Notes: a model not told the origin generated them from the letters alone. Shown: positions 1 through 6,389, counted from the first letter of the stretch. The stretch: 8,739 nt of DNA from Microcaldota archaeon (GCA_021785805.1 JAJYEJ010000028.1:4028-12766), one strand, 5' to 3'. Numbers and translations are program-made.

Positions 1-621
1 CTGGTCGAATACGTCAAGAACCATGTGCATGTTGCCCGACGCCAGGTCGCCGGTATTCTTTATCTTCTGCCTTATGGTCACCGGCGAACCCGCTACCACC
101 TGGGATGGGGATACCGCGAAGGTCTGCACCACTATGTTTGCCGGAGTGAGCACAAGGAGCGTATTGGTGGTGGAGTTGGAATACGAGTAGGATTCCGTGA
201 GGGAAAGGTTTGCATCCGATGTGCCCTTTCCGAGCGTTGAGGCCGGCACAGACACGGAGTTGACGGTCTGGGTGCCTGTGATATTATAGACCGTTATCCG
301 TGCCTGGTAGGTCAGAGCTCTTGTGCTCGCGTTAGTGATATTGAGATATCCTGTCAGGGACGGTATCGTGCACGGCACCAAGGCCTTGACTGCGTAGTCT
401 ATCACCGCGTTTGATGGTATGACGTAATAGGAGCTGGCAGGCGCGACCGATATCCTCATGGGACAGGTCACCATGACGTTGGCGGTTATCGTGTGCTGGG
501 ACTGCGCTGTTGCATAGCCAAAGGAGAGCGATAACATCGTAAAGGCAAGAATGGCATATGCGATAACGGTATGCTGTCCATGGCGCATCCTGCCCTTGCT
601 ACCGTCCACTCGCCTATACAT
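1..621 (-). CDS. Secreted/surface protein with CARDB-like domain, N-terminal part (3' end outside window)
   Basis: The frame is open from an ATG at 621 to the window edge, giving 207 residues with no stop, so the gene is partial. A basic N-terminus (RR, R11, R13) is followed by a hydrophobic stretch at about residues 19-36 and a plausible signal-peptidase site after GYATA (residues 35-39), so the product is probably exported. The mature part is rich in Ser, Thr, Asn and Val, with five N-glycosylation sequons (N94, N97, N113, N138, N149) and two cysteines (C53, C84) that could form a disulfide. From about residue 168 the pattern 'vsPsqVvaGspVTI...KNTGD' resembles the start of a CARDB/Ig-like adhesion domain, as in archaeal surface proteins. 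An internal ATG at 588 (codon 12) is an alternative start that would still keep the signal peptide. It lies on the same strand as the ribosomal operon, 91 bp after S5, but looks functionally unrelated. Exact family not recognised. Confidence 0.75.
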   Translation of the reverse strand, partial: MYRRVDGSKGRMRHGQHTVIAYAILAFTMLSLSFGYATAQSQHTITANVMVTCPMRISVAPASSYYVIPSNAVIDYAVKALVPCTIPSLTGYLNITNASTRALTYQARITVYNITGTQTVNSVSVPASTLGKGTSDANLSLTESYSYSNSTTNTLLVLTPANIVVQTFAVSPSQVVAGSPVTIRQKIKNTGDLASGNMHMVLDVFDQ

Positions 622-640
622 AGTTATCTATCTACGGGAA

Positions 641-652
641 AATGTATTAATG
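641..652 (-). promoter_or_regulatory. Possible TATA-like element for the secreted-protein gene
   Basis: On the minus strand, TTAATACA (650 to 643) sits where an archaeal TATA box would put transcription start at about 620, essentially at the ATG at 621, which would make the mRNA leaderless. The match to a TATA consensus is weak. Two other T/A-rich stretches nearby (681-687 and 616-623) could serve instead, the latter fitting the alternative start at 588. Confidence 0.3.
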
Positions 653-680
653 TTACGCACTATCTATCCTCCAGATTCGG

Positions 681-687
681 ATAAAAA
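681..687 (-). terminator. Short T-run after S5, candidate operon terminator
   Basis: The minus strand reads CTTTTTATCC about 25 bases past the S5 stop. Archaeal intrinsic termination often needs only a run of T without a hairpin, so this is a candidate 3' end for the ribosomal operon. Five Ts is short, no stable stem precedes it, and the same stretch could be read as a TATA box for the downstream gene. Confidence 0.3.
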
Positions 688-712
688 GTCGGGGAAATTC
701 CGGTCGAAGGCT

Positions 713-1417
713 TCAGGCTGCAGCCTTCTCTTCCGCTGCCTCCGGCGCCTTCTCCTCCGCATGCTCCAGATGGCTTATGTTCTTCATGCTCTGCGCCCCG
801 AGCAGAGCCCTGTACGTCGCGTAAAGTACGTTGTACTTGGTCCTTGTCCTTCCTCTCGAGAATGTCCAAAGGTCCTTGACCCCCGCGAGCTCCAGCATCT
901 TTCTTATCGGCTCGCTCGCCACTACCCCGAGCCCTCTCGGCGCCGGCTTTAATATCACCTCCACGGATCCGCACTTGCCCTTGGATGTCATCGGGAGCGA
1001 GTGCGTCGATCCGCATGCGCATTGCCAGGACCCGCATCCCATGATCACAGGCACTATGTTTATCTTGGCGGACTTTGTGGCGCTGTCTATCGCCGCCCTT
1101 ACCTCTACGTCCTTCCCGGCGCCTATTCCGACATGGCCCCTTCCATCACCTACGACGACCACCGCCCTGAACTTCTGCTTCCTGTTGTTTTTGGTCATCC
1201 TCTGGACGCTGGTGATCTCTATGACTTCGCTCTTGAGGTCCGGTATGAGCGCATCTATTATCTCGGTCTCCTCTATGCGCTTGCCCTCATGGAATATCTG
1301 CTCTATCGAGGTTATCTCATGCGCCTTTACCTTCTTGCCTACGCTGGTCCTTGGCATCCACTGCGCCGCATCGAATGCCTTCTTCTCCTCTTCCCTTCTG
1401 CGTTGATAATATGCCAA
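713..1417 (-). CDS. rps5: 30S ribosomal protein S5 (uS5), archaeal type
   Basis: A 234-residue small-subunit protein that acts in decoding accuracy and 30S assembly. The N-terminal archaeal extension (WMPRTSVGKKV, residues 20-30) leads into the double-stranded RNA-binding fold at about 68-130, with FRAVVVVGDGRGHVGIG at 83-99. The archaeal CGSWxCxCGxxH segment follows (C128, C133, C135, H139, then C149), and then the C-terminal S5 domain with KPAPRGLGVV and DLWTFSRGRTRTKYN. The last 20 residues are an acidic, Ala-rich tail that looks dispensable and lineage-specific. The start is a TTG at 1417. It is chosen because a GTGAT motif lies three bases upstream and the next in-frame ATG (codon 21) would remove residues usual in archaeal S5. 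The L18 stop lies 4 bases upstream. S5 is the last gene of the operon here; the usual followers L30 and L15 are not next to it. Identification is secure; the start is fairly secure. Confidence 0.97.
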   Translation of the reverse strand: MAYYQRRREEEKKAFDAAQWMPRTSVGKKVKAHEITSIEQIFHEGKRIEETEIIDALIPDLKSEVIEITSVQRMTKNNRKQKFRAVVVVGDGRGHVGIGAGKDVEVRAAIDSATKSAKINIVPVIMGCGSWQCACGSTHSLPMTSKGKCGSVEVILKPAPRGLGVVASEPIRKMLELAGVKDLWTFSRGRTRTKYNVLYATYRALLGAQSMKNISHLEHAEEKAPEAAEEKAAA

Positions 1418-1420
1418 GCA

Positions 1421-1425
1421 ATCAC
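1421..1425 (-). promoter_or_regulatory. Shine-Dalgarno-like GTGAT that supports the TTG start of S5
   Basis: Minus-strand GTGAT ends three bases before TTG at 1417-1415 and contains the L18 stop TGA. The same motif at the same three-base spacing precedes S4e and L32e, and at four bases precedes L14. This argues that TTG is the true S5 start. Confidence 0.6.
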
Positions 1426-1988
1426 TCGCTCATAATCCTCTTCTTAACGTTCTCGAACAGCTCATGGAGCTTTGCCGGATCTACCTTCATCTCCGCGTAG
1501 CCCTGGAATGCCTTTGTGGCCCCCTGCTCCTTGAGCTTTCCTGCATAACTGCTGATGTGCGTCCCTGAAATCCTCTTGGCATCGAACTCTATGCTGTTCG
1601 ATATCTTCATGCCGCCGTCTACCGCTCCCTTCGCAGCGGCGAACACGACAGAGGATTTCAGCGGTATGTTGAGCCCGATGTCAAGCACAAAGCCATCGCT
1701 CTTAAGGCTCTTGGCCTTCTTTGCGAGGATGAGCCCCGTGAGGTAAGCGGTAGGTATGTTGCTTCTCGGATACCACTGGAACTTCTGCAGCTCCTTGGAG
1801 TTTGCGCTTGCCAGGATCCTGTCTCCTGCCGGGAGGTATTCCGCCACCTGCATGGATATGCTCCTGTTGCTCCTCCTCACTATCACTCTAGGGAGTTCGC
1901 TCTTGAGCAGTGCTATGCGCTTCTTGTAGTTGGTCAATGACTCCTTCCTTCTCCTTCTTATCATTCGCATCGCAATCACTCGCTTCAT
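1422..1988 (-). CDS. rpl18: 50S ribosomal protein L18 (uL18)
   Basis: A 188-residue large-subunit protein that binds 5S rRNA together with L5. The archaeal signature is clear: an arginine cluster with a following aromatic (RRRRKESLTNYKKR, about residues 11-24), LPRVIVRRSNRSISMQV (33-49), PTAYLTGLILAKKA (79-92) and the DIGLNIPLKSSVVFAAAKGAVDGG region (about 103-126). The ATG at 1988 overlaps the L19e stop as ATGA, the usual sign of translational coupling, and gives an N-terminus of the length seen in other archaea before the arginine cluster. A second ATG at 1970 (codon 7) is preceded by GTGAT at four-base spacing and could be the real start, shortening the protein by six residues. The stop TGA lies within the ribosome-binding motif of S5. 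Confidence 0.96.
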   Translation of the reverse strand: MKRVIAMRMIRRRRKESLTNYKKRIALLKSELPRVIVRRSNRSISMQVAEYLPAGDRILASANSKELQKFQWYPRSNIPTAYLTGLILAKKAKSLKSDGFVLDIGLNIPLKSSVVFAAAKGAVDGGMKISNSIEFDAKRISGTHISSYAGKLKEQGATKAFQGYAEMKVDPAKLHELFENVKKRIMSE

Positions 1989-2458
1989 ATGTGCCTTAAC
2001 TCCTTTACCCTCTCATCAGTAAGTTCAACGCCCCTGCTCTTCATGTGCCCGAGCAGGGATGCCTTGTTCGGGAATACGCCTCCCTTCACGAGCTTGTAGA
2101 ACTCCCTGAACATGTCGTTCGTAAGCGCCTTTTCATCCTTTAATCTCTGCAGTATCCTTCTTTGCCCTCTTATCTTCCGTTTATATTCCACGGTGCCCCT
2201 TGCCTTCCTCGTGCCGTGCTTCTTTCCAGGGCCTCTCCTCCTCCCCTTCCGCCTCTTTTCACGTATCTCCTTCGCGTGCAGGCTCAAGTTCTCCTTCTCC
2301 TTCTGCGCATAGATCGACCCGTTCTTTATGAGCGCTCTCACGTCCTCCCTGGTTATCGCCTTCGCTGTCTCTGCAGTTGCGCTAGGCTGCACCCTTATGC
2401 TGCTTACCCCTCTTCCCAGGAGGTCAGCCGCTATCCTTTTCGAGAGTCTGATGCTCAT
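1985..2458 (-). CDS. rpl19e: 50S ribosomal protein L19e (eL19)
   Basis: A 157-residue large-subunit protein found only in archaea and eukaryotes. It follows the family pattern throughout: the N-terminal helical region MSIRLSKRIAADLLGRGVSSI, then ITREDVRALIKNGSI (36-50), then the very basic linker with RRKGRRRGPGKKHGTRKARG (69-88), then the long helix EYKRKIRGQRRILQRLKDE, then FYKLVKGGVFPNKASLLGHM (120-139). The length is normal for archaea. The ATG at 2458 overlaps the stop of L32e as ATGA and is preceded by GGTGG five bases before the start codon. Its own stop overlaps the L18 start, so three consecutive genes are linked by ATGA overlaps. Confidence 0.97.
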   Translation of the reverse strand: MSIRLSKRIAADLLGRGVSSIRVQPSATAETAKAITREDVRALIKNGSIYAQKEKENLSLHAKEIREKRRKGRRRGPGKKHGTRKARGTVEYKRKIRGQRRILQRLKDEKALTNDMFREFYKLVKGGVFPNKASLLGHMKSRGVELTDERVKELRHI

Positions 2459-2823
2459 CGTGTACCACCGTTCGTCACATGCAGGCCATTCGCCATTGCC
2501 ACTTCGACTATCTGCGCCCTCTTCCTTGTCGAGACCGCTCCCGCAACCGTTATGTCGAACGATCCCTGCATCTCGCTTATGGCTGCCTTAAGCTCGTCAA
2601 CATTATGCACAAGTATCGCTCTCTTCCCGTTCGCCCTGATGCCCCTGATGGATTCCGGGTTCCTGTATCCTATGGTGGGCTCCGCTCCGGCGAACGACAG
2701 CTTCTCGCGCTTCTTGTTGTCTATGCCCCTCTGCTTCCTCCATCTCTCCTTCACGCCCTTGCGCTTCTTGCTGCCGAAGTTCGGTACGTTGAATTTCGGA
2801 TGGGATTTCTTTAGTAATGCCAT
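2455..2823 (-). CDS. rpl32e: 50S ribosomal protein L32e (eL32)
   Basis: A 122-residue archaeal/eukaryotic large-subunit protein. The core family motif is present: HPKFNVPNFGSKKRKGVKERWRKQRGI (residues 8-34), EPTIGYRNPESIRG (48-61) and ILVHNVDEL (70-78), ending in a compact alpha/beta tail. Some archaea carry a longer N-terminal extension; this copy has only the core domain. The start ATG at 2823 is preceded by GTGAT at three bases. The 41 bases before it, after the L6 stop, are the longest gap between genes inside the operon except for the 43 bases before S17, and they carry several GAATGAA-like repeats. Confidence 0.96.
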   Translation of the reverse strand: MALLKKSHPKFNVPNFGSKKRKGVKERWRKQRGIDNKKREKLSFAGAEPTIGYRNPESIRGIRANGKRAILVHNVDELKAAISEMQGSFDITVAGAVSTRKRAQIVEVAMANGLHVTNGGTR

Positions 2824-2826
2824 AAT

Positions 2827-2831
2827 ATCAC
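2827..2831 (-). promoter_or_regulatory. Shine-Dalgarno-like GTGAT of L32e
   Basis: GTGAT on the minus strand ends three bases before the L32e ATG. The 16 bases AAGTGATATTATGGCA spanning motif and start codon are identical to those at the S4e start (5138-5152 region), suggesting a preferred initiation context in this organism. Confidence 0.55.
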
Positions 2832-2864
2832 TTCATTCATTCCATTTCATTCTTTCGTCCTTCA

Positions 2865-3389
2865 TCACTGCTGGGGCGTGAAGTACAGGCCATCCTGGAA
2901 TATCCTGGTGTCCTTGAACCTTATCCTGCATGCCCTCCTTACATTGGCTGCGCTCTGCGACACCTCCTCCTTGCTTATCCCATATATCCTCAGGTTCTGG
3001 CCCTTGACCTCAGCCTTGCTCTTTCCCACTATATAAGCGGTTCTCGGAGCCCTCTCCCCTATAAGGTTCTTTATCAGAAGGGTATCCCCCTTGATCTCAA
3101 GGCTTATCGGGAAGTGCGCGCTTACCGTCTGCATGTTGGCCTCATAGTACTTGATCACTCCATCGATGTCGTTCCTGACCGCCTTTGCGAATGAGACCTC
3201 TGCGGTCTTGGACTTCTCCTTGAGCTTCTTGCTCTCTGCAGGAACTATGGAGAGCTTGTTTCCCGAGACGCTCACGGTGAGCAGCGAGTCGTTGAAGCGC
3301 CTGGTGTTCGTGCCCAGCGCTCCCTTTACCGATACCTCGTTGCCCTTCACTTCCGCTTGGACGCCATTCGGCATCTCTATCTCCATCAT
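2865..3389 (-). CDS. rpl6: 50S ribosomal protein L6 (uL6)
   Basis: A 174-residue large-subunit protein near the factor-binding region, made of two repeated L6 domains. The first domain begins MMEIEMPNGVQAEV; the second carries YYEANMQTVSAHFPISLEI and IKNLIGERAPRTAYI, then the family-typical ending CRIRFKDTRIFQDGLYFT. The ATG at 3389 is preferred because it gives the usual archaeal N-terminus and has a GAGG motif nine bases upstream. A TTG at 3404, overlapping the S8 stop, would add five residues, and a second ATG at 3386 would remove one. The S8 stop lies about 11 bases upstream. Confidence 0.96.
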   Translation of the reverse strand: MMEIEMPNGVQAEVKGNEVSVKGALGTNTRRFNDSLLTVSVSGNKLSIVPAESKKLKEKSKTAEVSFAKAVRNDIDGVIKYYEANMQTVSAHFPISLEIKGDTLLIKNLIGERAPRTAYIVGKSKAEVKGQNLRIYGISKEEVSQSAANVRRACRIRFKDTRIFQDGLYFTPQQ

Positions 3390-3400
3390 CTCTTCATTCC

Positions 3401-3784
3401 TCAATATACGTATGCTATCAGCCTTCCTCCTATGCCGGCCTCCTTAGCCTCCCTGTTCGTCATCATGCCCTTCGGCGTCGAGATTATGAGTATCCCGAAA
3501 TCCCTGCTCGGTATGTATCTCGTCTCGTACCTAGTTATCTCGCCGTTGCCTACCGAATATCTCGGCTTTATCACTCCGACGCCGTTTATCCTGTTCGATA
3601 GCTGCACTTTTATCCTCCTTATCTTTCCATCGACGAACTCCTCATAGCTGTTTATGTAGGACTCGCGCTTCATCACATCGAGCACAGCCTTCGTCAGCTT
3701 TGTGGAGTAAAGTATGCATTCCCTCCTACCTATGCGTTCGTCAGTCTTAAGCTTGTTTATCGCGTCAGCAAATCTATCCATCAT
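3401..3784 (-). CDS. rps8: 30S ribosomal protein S8 (uS8)
   Basis: A 127-residue small-subunit assembly protein that binds the central domain of 16S rRNA. The archaeal pattern is clear: DRFADAINKLKTDERIGRRE (3-22), TKAVLDVMKRESYI (31-44), GKIRRIKVQLSNRINGVGVIKPRYSV (53-78) and the C-terminal RNA-binding signature STPKGMMTNREAKEAGIGG followed by RLIAYVY (102-127). The open frame extends 60 bases further upstream, but that part overlaps S14 in another frame and does not resemble S8. The start is therefore the ATG at 3784 (or the adjacent one at 3781), two bases after the S14 stop. The upstream GGTTGATC, which includes that stop, is a near match to the archaeal Shine-Dalgarno GGTGATC. Confidence 0.96.
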   Translation of the reverse strand: MMDRFADAINKLKTDERIGRRECILYSTKLTKAVLDVMKRESYINSYEEFVDGKIRRIKVQLSNRINGVGVIKPRYSVGNGEITRYETRYIPSRDFGILIISTPKGMMTNREAKEAGIGGRLIAYVY

Positions 3785-3786
3785 GA

Positions 3787-3945
3787 TCAACCATACTTCT
3801 TGAATCCTAAGCCGGCAGCGGTCTCTCGGAAGCACCTCCTGCATATGTAGAGCTTATGCGAGCGGATAAGTCCCCTTACGTTTCCGCATATCCTGCACTT
3901 CCTTATGCCCCTTCCCTTGAATTTCTCCTCAAGCTTTACCTTCAT
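3787..3945 (-). CDS. rps14: 30S ribosomal protein S14, zinc-binding type (uS14)
   Basis: A 52-residue small-subunit protein, easily missed because of its size. It is a zinc-ribbon S14 with two CxxC knuckles (C17/C20 and C35/C38) in the contexts RKCRICGN and YICRRCFRE, ending ETAAGLGFKKYG, the usual archaeal S14 C-terminus. All four zinc ligands are present. The ATG at 3945 shares one base with the L5 stop (TGATG), and a GAGGT motif lies six bases upstream inside the end of L5. The gene fills what would otherwise be a gap between L5 and S8, exactly where S14 is expected in the archaeal operon. Confidence 0.96.
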   Translation of the reverse strand: MKVKLEEKFKGRGIRKCRICGNVRGLIRSHKLYICRRCFRETAAGLGFKKYG

Positions 3946-4457
3946 CACATTACCTCTACATTGAATTGCCTCCTGATGTAGTCCTTTATCTCCTCCGGCG
4001 GCACTGTCCTGTGGCTCACAGCTATCTCTCCCCTCTTCCTTTTCCTCAAGGCTACCCTCATGCCTTTCCTCCTGAACGTCATATTGATGTTCATCCCAAG
4101 CATCCCGACCTTCGGGTCGTACTTTATGCCTGATATGTCGATGTACTCCTTTATGCCGAAGCTCAGGCTGTTGTTTATTATCGCCCCTGAGCGGACCTTG
4201 TTGTCCACCGCGTCGAAAAGCCTCTTCGCCAATGGCGGTATCTCCTTGCCCCTGACAGTGACAAATGCCCCTATCTTCTGGCCCTTCGCTATCTTGAACG
4301 ATGGGTTCCTTGTCTTGGACAGGGCGTCTGTCGGCTTCCTCTTGGTTATCAGCTCAAGCAGGCGCTTGGCATTTTCCTGTACGCGCTCGTCGCTGCCGGT
4401 GCCTATGTTTATCACGAGCCTCTCCGGGAATATGTTCCTCATCTGATTTTCCGGCAT
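3945..4457 (-). CDS. rpl5: 50S ribosomal protein L5 (uL5)
   Basis: A 170-residue large-subunit protein that binds 5S rRNA and contacts P-site tRNA. Motifs in order are LVINIGTGSDERVQENAKRLLELI (about 14-37), GQKIGAFVTVRGKEIPPLAKRLFDAVD (59-85), FGIKEYIDISGIKYDPKVGMLGMNINM (100-126) and a basic stretch RRKGMRVALRKRKRG. The frame also offers a TTG at 4466 overlapping S4e; the ATG at 4457 is preferred because it lies one base after the S4e stop, with GGTTGA immediately upstream, and gives a normal archaeal start. The gene overlaps S14 by one base. Confidence 0.96.
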   Translation of the reverse strand: MPENQMRNIFPERLVINIGTGSDERVQENAKRLLELITKRKPTDALSKTRNPSFKIAKGQKIGAFVTVRGKEIPPLAKRLFDAVDNKVRSGAIINNSLSFGIKEYIDISGIKYDPKVGMLGMNINMTFRRKGMRVALRKRKRGEIAVSHRTVPPEEIKDYIRRQFNVEVM

Positions 4458-4458
4458 T

Positions 4459-5142
4459 TCAACCAACTACCATTATGTTGCTTATTATGGTCTCGAACTC
4501 CTTGCCCTCCTTCGGCGCGATCACCGCAGAGGGTCGCACGCTCATCGACCCTTTCTTGATCTCCGAGATCCTGCCCTGCATGCCTACGTGCACACCGTCG
4601 ATGACTATGCACTGCGAGCCCTTCGACATGGGAAGGACCTTCTTGACGGACAGCCCGGAGTCGATCACGACGGAGTCGTTGACCTTTACCTCCTTGGGCG
4701 CCTTCGCTATTACGCCATCATGGAGCCTTATCATTATCGCATTCCCCTTGGTCTTGTACTTGCCCACCACCTTGCATAGCCTCGCATTGAGGTCAGGCTT
4801 CTCCACTGCATCTACTGTGGACTGCCCCCTATCGTTTATCCCTACGATGTAGGAATTGCTCCCCTTGACGGAGATCACATCATTGAGTCCTACCGGATAA
4901 GCGATATCATTGACGACCTTGCCGTTTACCCGCACATTGCCGGGTTTGACAATCTTAGATACCTCCCTGCTTGTGGCCGCCACTGACACCCTCTTAAGCG
5001 CGAGCGCAAGAGGTATGACCTTGTCAGCGCTGTGCCTGCCCGGGCTGGCTGCCAGTATGAACTTGTGCTCCTTCCTCTTTATGCCGTAGAACTTCGGAGC
5101 TACAAGGCCGAATGTGTGTCTCTTATTTCCTTTTCCTGCCAT
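4459..5142 (-). CDS. rps4e: 30S ribosomal protein S4e (eS4)
   Basis: A 227-residue small-subunit protein restricted to archaea and eukaryotes. It has the N-terminal S4e region (residues 1-38, with KFYGIKRKEHKFILAASPGRH), an S4 RNA-binding domain at about 42-92 (VIPLALALKRV ... VKPGNVRVNGKVVNDIAYPVGLNDVI), the central S4e domain at about 95-165 and a C-terminal KOW segment at about 176-195 (CIVIDGVHVGMQGRI). It ends FETIISNIMVVG, as the family does. Length is normal. The ATG at 5142 lies four bases after the L24 stop, with GTGAT at three-base spacing whose TGA is that stop. Confidence 0.97.
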   Translation of the reverse strand: MAGKGNKRHTFGLVAPKFYGIKRKEHKFILAASPGRHSADKVIPLALALKRVSVAATSREVSKIVKPGNVRVNGKVVNDIAYPVGLNDVISVKGSNSYIVGINDRGQSTVDAVEKPDLNARLCKVVGKYKTKGNAIMIRLHDGVIAKAPKEVKVNDSVVIDSGLSVKKVLPMSKGSQCIVIDGVHVGMQGRISEIKKGSMSVRPSAVIAPKEGKEFETIISNIMVVG

Positions 5143-5145
5143 AAT

Positions 5146-5150
5146 ATCAC
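5146..5150 (-). promoter_or_regulatory. Shine-Dalgarno-like GTGAT of S4e overlapping the L24 stop
   Basis: GTGAT on the minus strand ends three bases before the S4e ATG; its central TGA is the L24 stop codon. A ribosome finishing L24 would sit on the initiation signal of S4e, which suggests coupled translation. Confidence 0.55.
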
Positions 5151-5659
5151 TTGCTTATCGCCTGCGCCGGCACTTCCCCGCTTATCTCAACAGGCTTCTG
5201 CACCTGTGGCTTCATCTGCGATGCCAGCTCGGTCTTCGCCTGCTGCGGTTTCTGCGCCGCCTGTACGGCGACATTCAACTTCTTGGCCCTGACCTTGTCT
5301 GTCAGGTTGAGGTCTGTTATATAAACATTAGACGCATACACTGGGATGTGGTACTCCTTCCCTTTTGCGGTCTTCCTCTTGAGGGAGTCTATGGTTATCT
5401 TTCCCGATCTCAGGCTCACCGTCAGGACCTTTCCAGAGGTGCCTCTCTTTGCGCCATGCATGACCTTCACGGTATCGCCTTCCGATACCTGGACGGCTCT
5501 CTTCCGGATCTTCAGCTTCTCCCTTACCGCCTTATCGAGATGCACCCTCAGGAAGTGCTGCCTCAGGTGCATAGGGGCGTTGAACCTGAACTTCCTCTGC
5601 TTCCTGGGTTGTGAACTTTGAATCATAAGACCATCTGTTGTTTTGTTGGTTGTGCGCAT
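5147..5659 (-). CDS. rpl24: 50S ribosomal protein L24 (uL24)
   Basis: A 170-residue assembly-initiating large-subunit protein at the exit-tunnel side. The archaeal start pattern QPRKQRKFRFNAPMHLRQHF (17-36) and the KOW domain at about 56-90 (VSEGDTVKVMHGAKRGTSGKV) are clear, followed by ASNVYITDLNLTDKVR (109-124). The last 40 residues (about 131-170) form a low-complexity tail rich in Gln, Lys, Ala, Pro and Val with no match to the conserved L24 core; it makes the protein longer than the usual archaeal length of about 120-130. The ATG at 5659 is 12 bases after the L14 stop and lacks a good ribosome-binding motif. The ATG at 5626 (codon 12) is a serious alternative and would start closer to the conserved region. 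Confidence 0.94.
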   Translation of the reverse strand: MRTTNKTTDGLMIQSSQPRKQRKFRFNAPMHLRQHFLRVHLDKAVREKLKIRKRAVQVSEGDTVKVMHGAKRGTSGKVLTVSLRSGKITIDSLKRKTAKGKEYHIPVYASNVYITDLNLTDKVRAKKLNVAVQAAQKPQQAKTELASQMKPQVQKPVEISGEVPAQAISK

Positions 5660-5671
5660 CCGTTATCGTTA

Positions 5672-6070
5672 TCATACTACCCTTGAGGCTATGCCGGCGA
5701 GCTTTATATACCTCTCGACTACCTCCCTCGCCATCGCCCCCTTGACCTCAGTGCCGACTGGCAGGTTGGCATCGGTTATGAGTATCCCGGCATTGTCCTC
5801 GAACCGCACCCTCATGCCGTTAGCCCTCCTTACGGGGAGTTTCTGCCTGATTATGACCGCCCTGACCTTCTTCTTGATGTACTGGGGCGAGCCGCTCTTG
5901 ACGCTTGCCATCACTATGTCCCCTATGCCGCATGCCGCAAGCCTTCGCTTCCTGCCCTGTTTCCCTATCTTGTTTATGATCATGATTGTCTTCGCGCCGC
6001 TGTTGTCCGCGCATGTCAATATGCTTCCCGGTATGAGGCTCTTCGTTATCTTTGTGGCTATGCCTTTCAT
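5672..6070 (-). CDS. rpl14: 50S ribosomal protein L14 (uL14)
   Basis: A 132-residue large-subunit protein at the subunit interface. The family signature runs from the start: MKGIATKITKSL, ILTCADNSGAKTIMII, the G-rich turn AACGIGDIVMASVKSG, KVRAVIIRQK, GMRVRFEDNAGILI and GAMAREVVERYIKLAGIAS. A GTG at 6079 overlaps the S17 stop and would add three residues. The ATG at 6070 is preferred because GTGAT ends four bases before it and its protein start matches archaeal relatives. The stop TGA is 12 bases before L24. Confidence 0.97.
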   Translation of the reverse strand: MKGIATKITKSLIPGSILTCADNSGAKTIMIINKIGKQGRKRRLAACGIGDIVMASVKSGSPQYIKKKVRAVIIRQKLPVRRANGMRVRFEDNAGILITDANLPVGTEVKGAMAREVVERYIKLAGIASRVV

Positions 6071-6074
6071 AGAT

Positions 6075-6079
6075 ATCAC
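6075..6079 (-). promoter_or_regulatory. Shine-Dalgarno-like GTGAT of L14 overlapping the S17 stop
   Basis: GTGAT on the minus strand ends four bases before the L14 ATG at 6070, and its TGA is the S17 stop. This decides between the ATG at 6070 and the GTG at 6079, because the GTG would lie inside the ribosome-binding motif. Confidence 0.55.
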
Positions 6080-6381
6080 TTCGCTTCAACGCCCTCCTTC
6101 TCAAGCACCTTCATGACTACGAATGACTTCATCTTGCTAAGCTTCCTGGTGCCTACGATCTCGACCCGGTCGCCAGCCTTGGCGTTTATGCATGGCGGGT
6201 TGTGCGCGGCTATCCTGGAGTGCTTTCTCAGGGACCTCTCGTATTTCTTCAGGAAAGTGGTGTATGAGTGCTCCACGATTACGGTCTTGGTGGGCTTTGC
6301 GCTGACCACCGTCCCTTCTATGTGGTGGCCATGGGTCTTTAGCGAGCCATGGATTGGGCACTTTATATCGTTGCATTCCAT
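6076..6381 (-). CDS. rps17: 30S ribosomal protein S17 (uS17), archaeal type
   Basis: A 101-residue primary 16S rRNA-binding protein with an OB-like fold. The archaeal N-terminal segment NDIKCPIHGSLKTHGHHIEGTV is present, followed by VSAKPTKTVIVEHSYTTFLKKYERS and AGDRVEIVGTRKLSKMKSFVVMKVL. The N-terminus concentrates possible metal ligands (C3, C8, H11, H17, H19, H20), and C64 lies in HNPPCINAKAGD, as is common in archaeal S17; a bound zinc is possible but unproven. The ATG at 6381 has a GAGG eight bases upstream. The gap to rnp1 is 43 bases. Confidence 0.96.
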   Translation of the reverse strand: MECNDIKCPIHGSLKTHGHHIEGTVVSAKPTKTVIVEHSYTTFLKKYERSLRKHSRIAAHNPPCINAKAGDRVEIVGTRKLSKMKSFVVMKVLEKEGVEAK

Positions 6382-6389
6382 TGTATCAG

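Noticed and set aside
551..2881. Many long plus-strand open frames opposite the ribosomal genes
   Set aside because: They lie antisense to clearly conserved ribosomal proteins, have no recognisable content and follow from the codon bias of the true genes.
3785..3844. N-terminal extension of S8 to 3844
   Set aside because: The extra 20 residues overlap the S14 coding region in a different frame and do not resemble archaeal S8.
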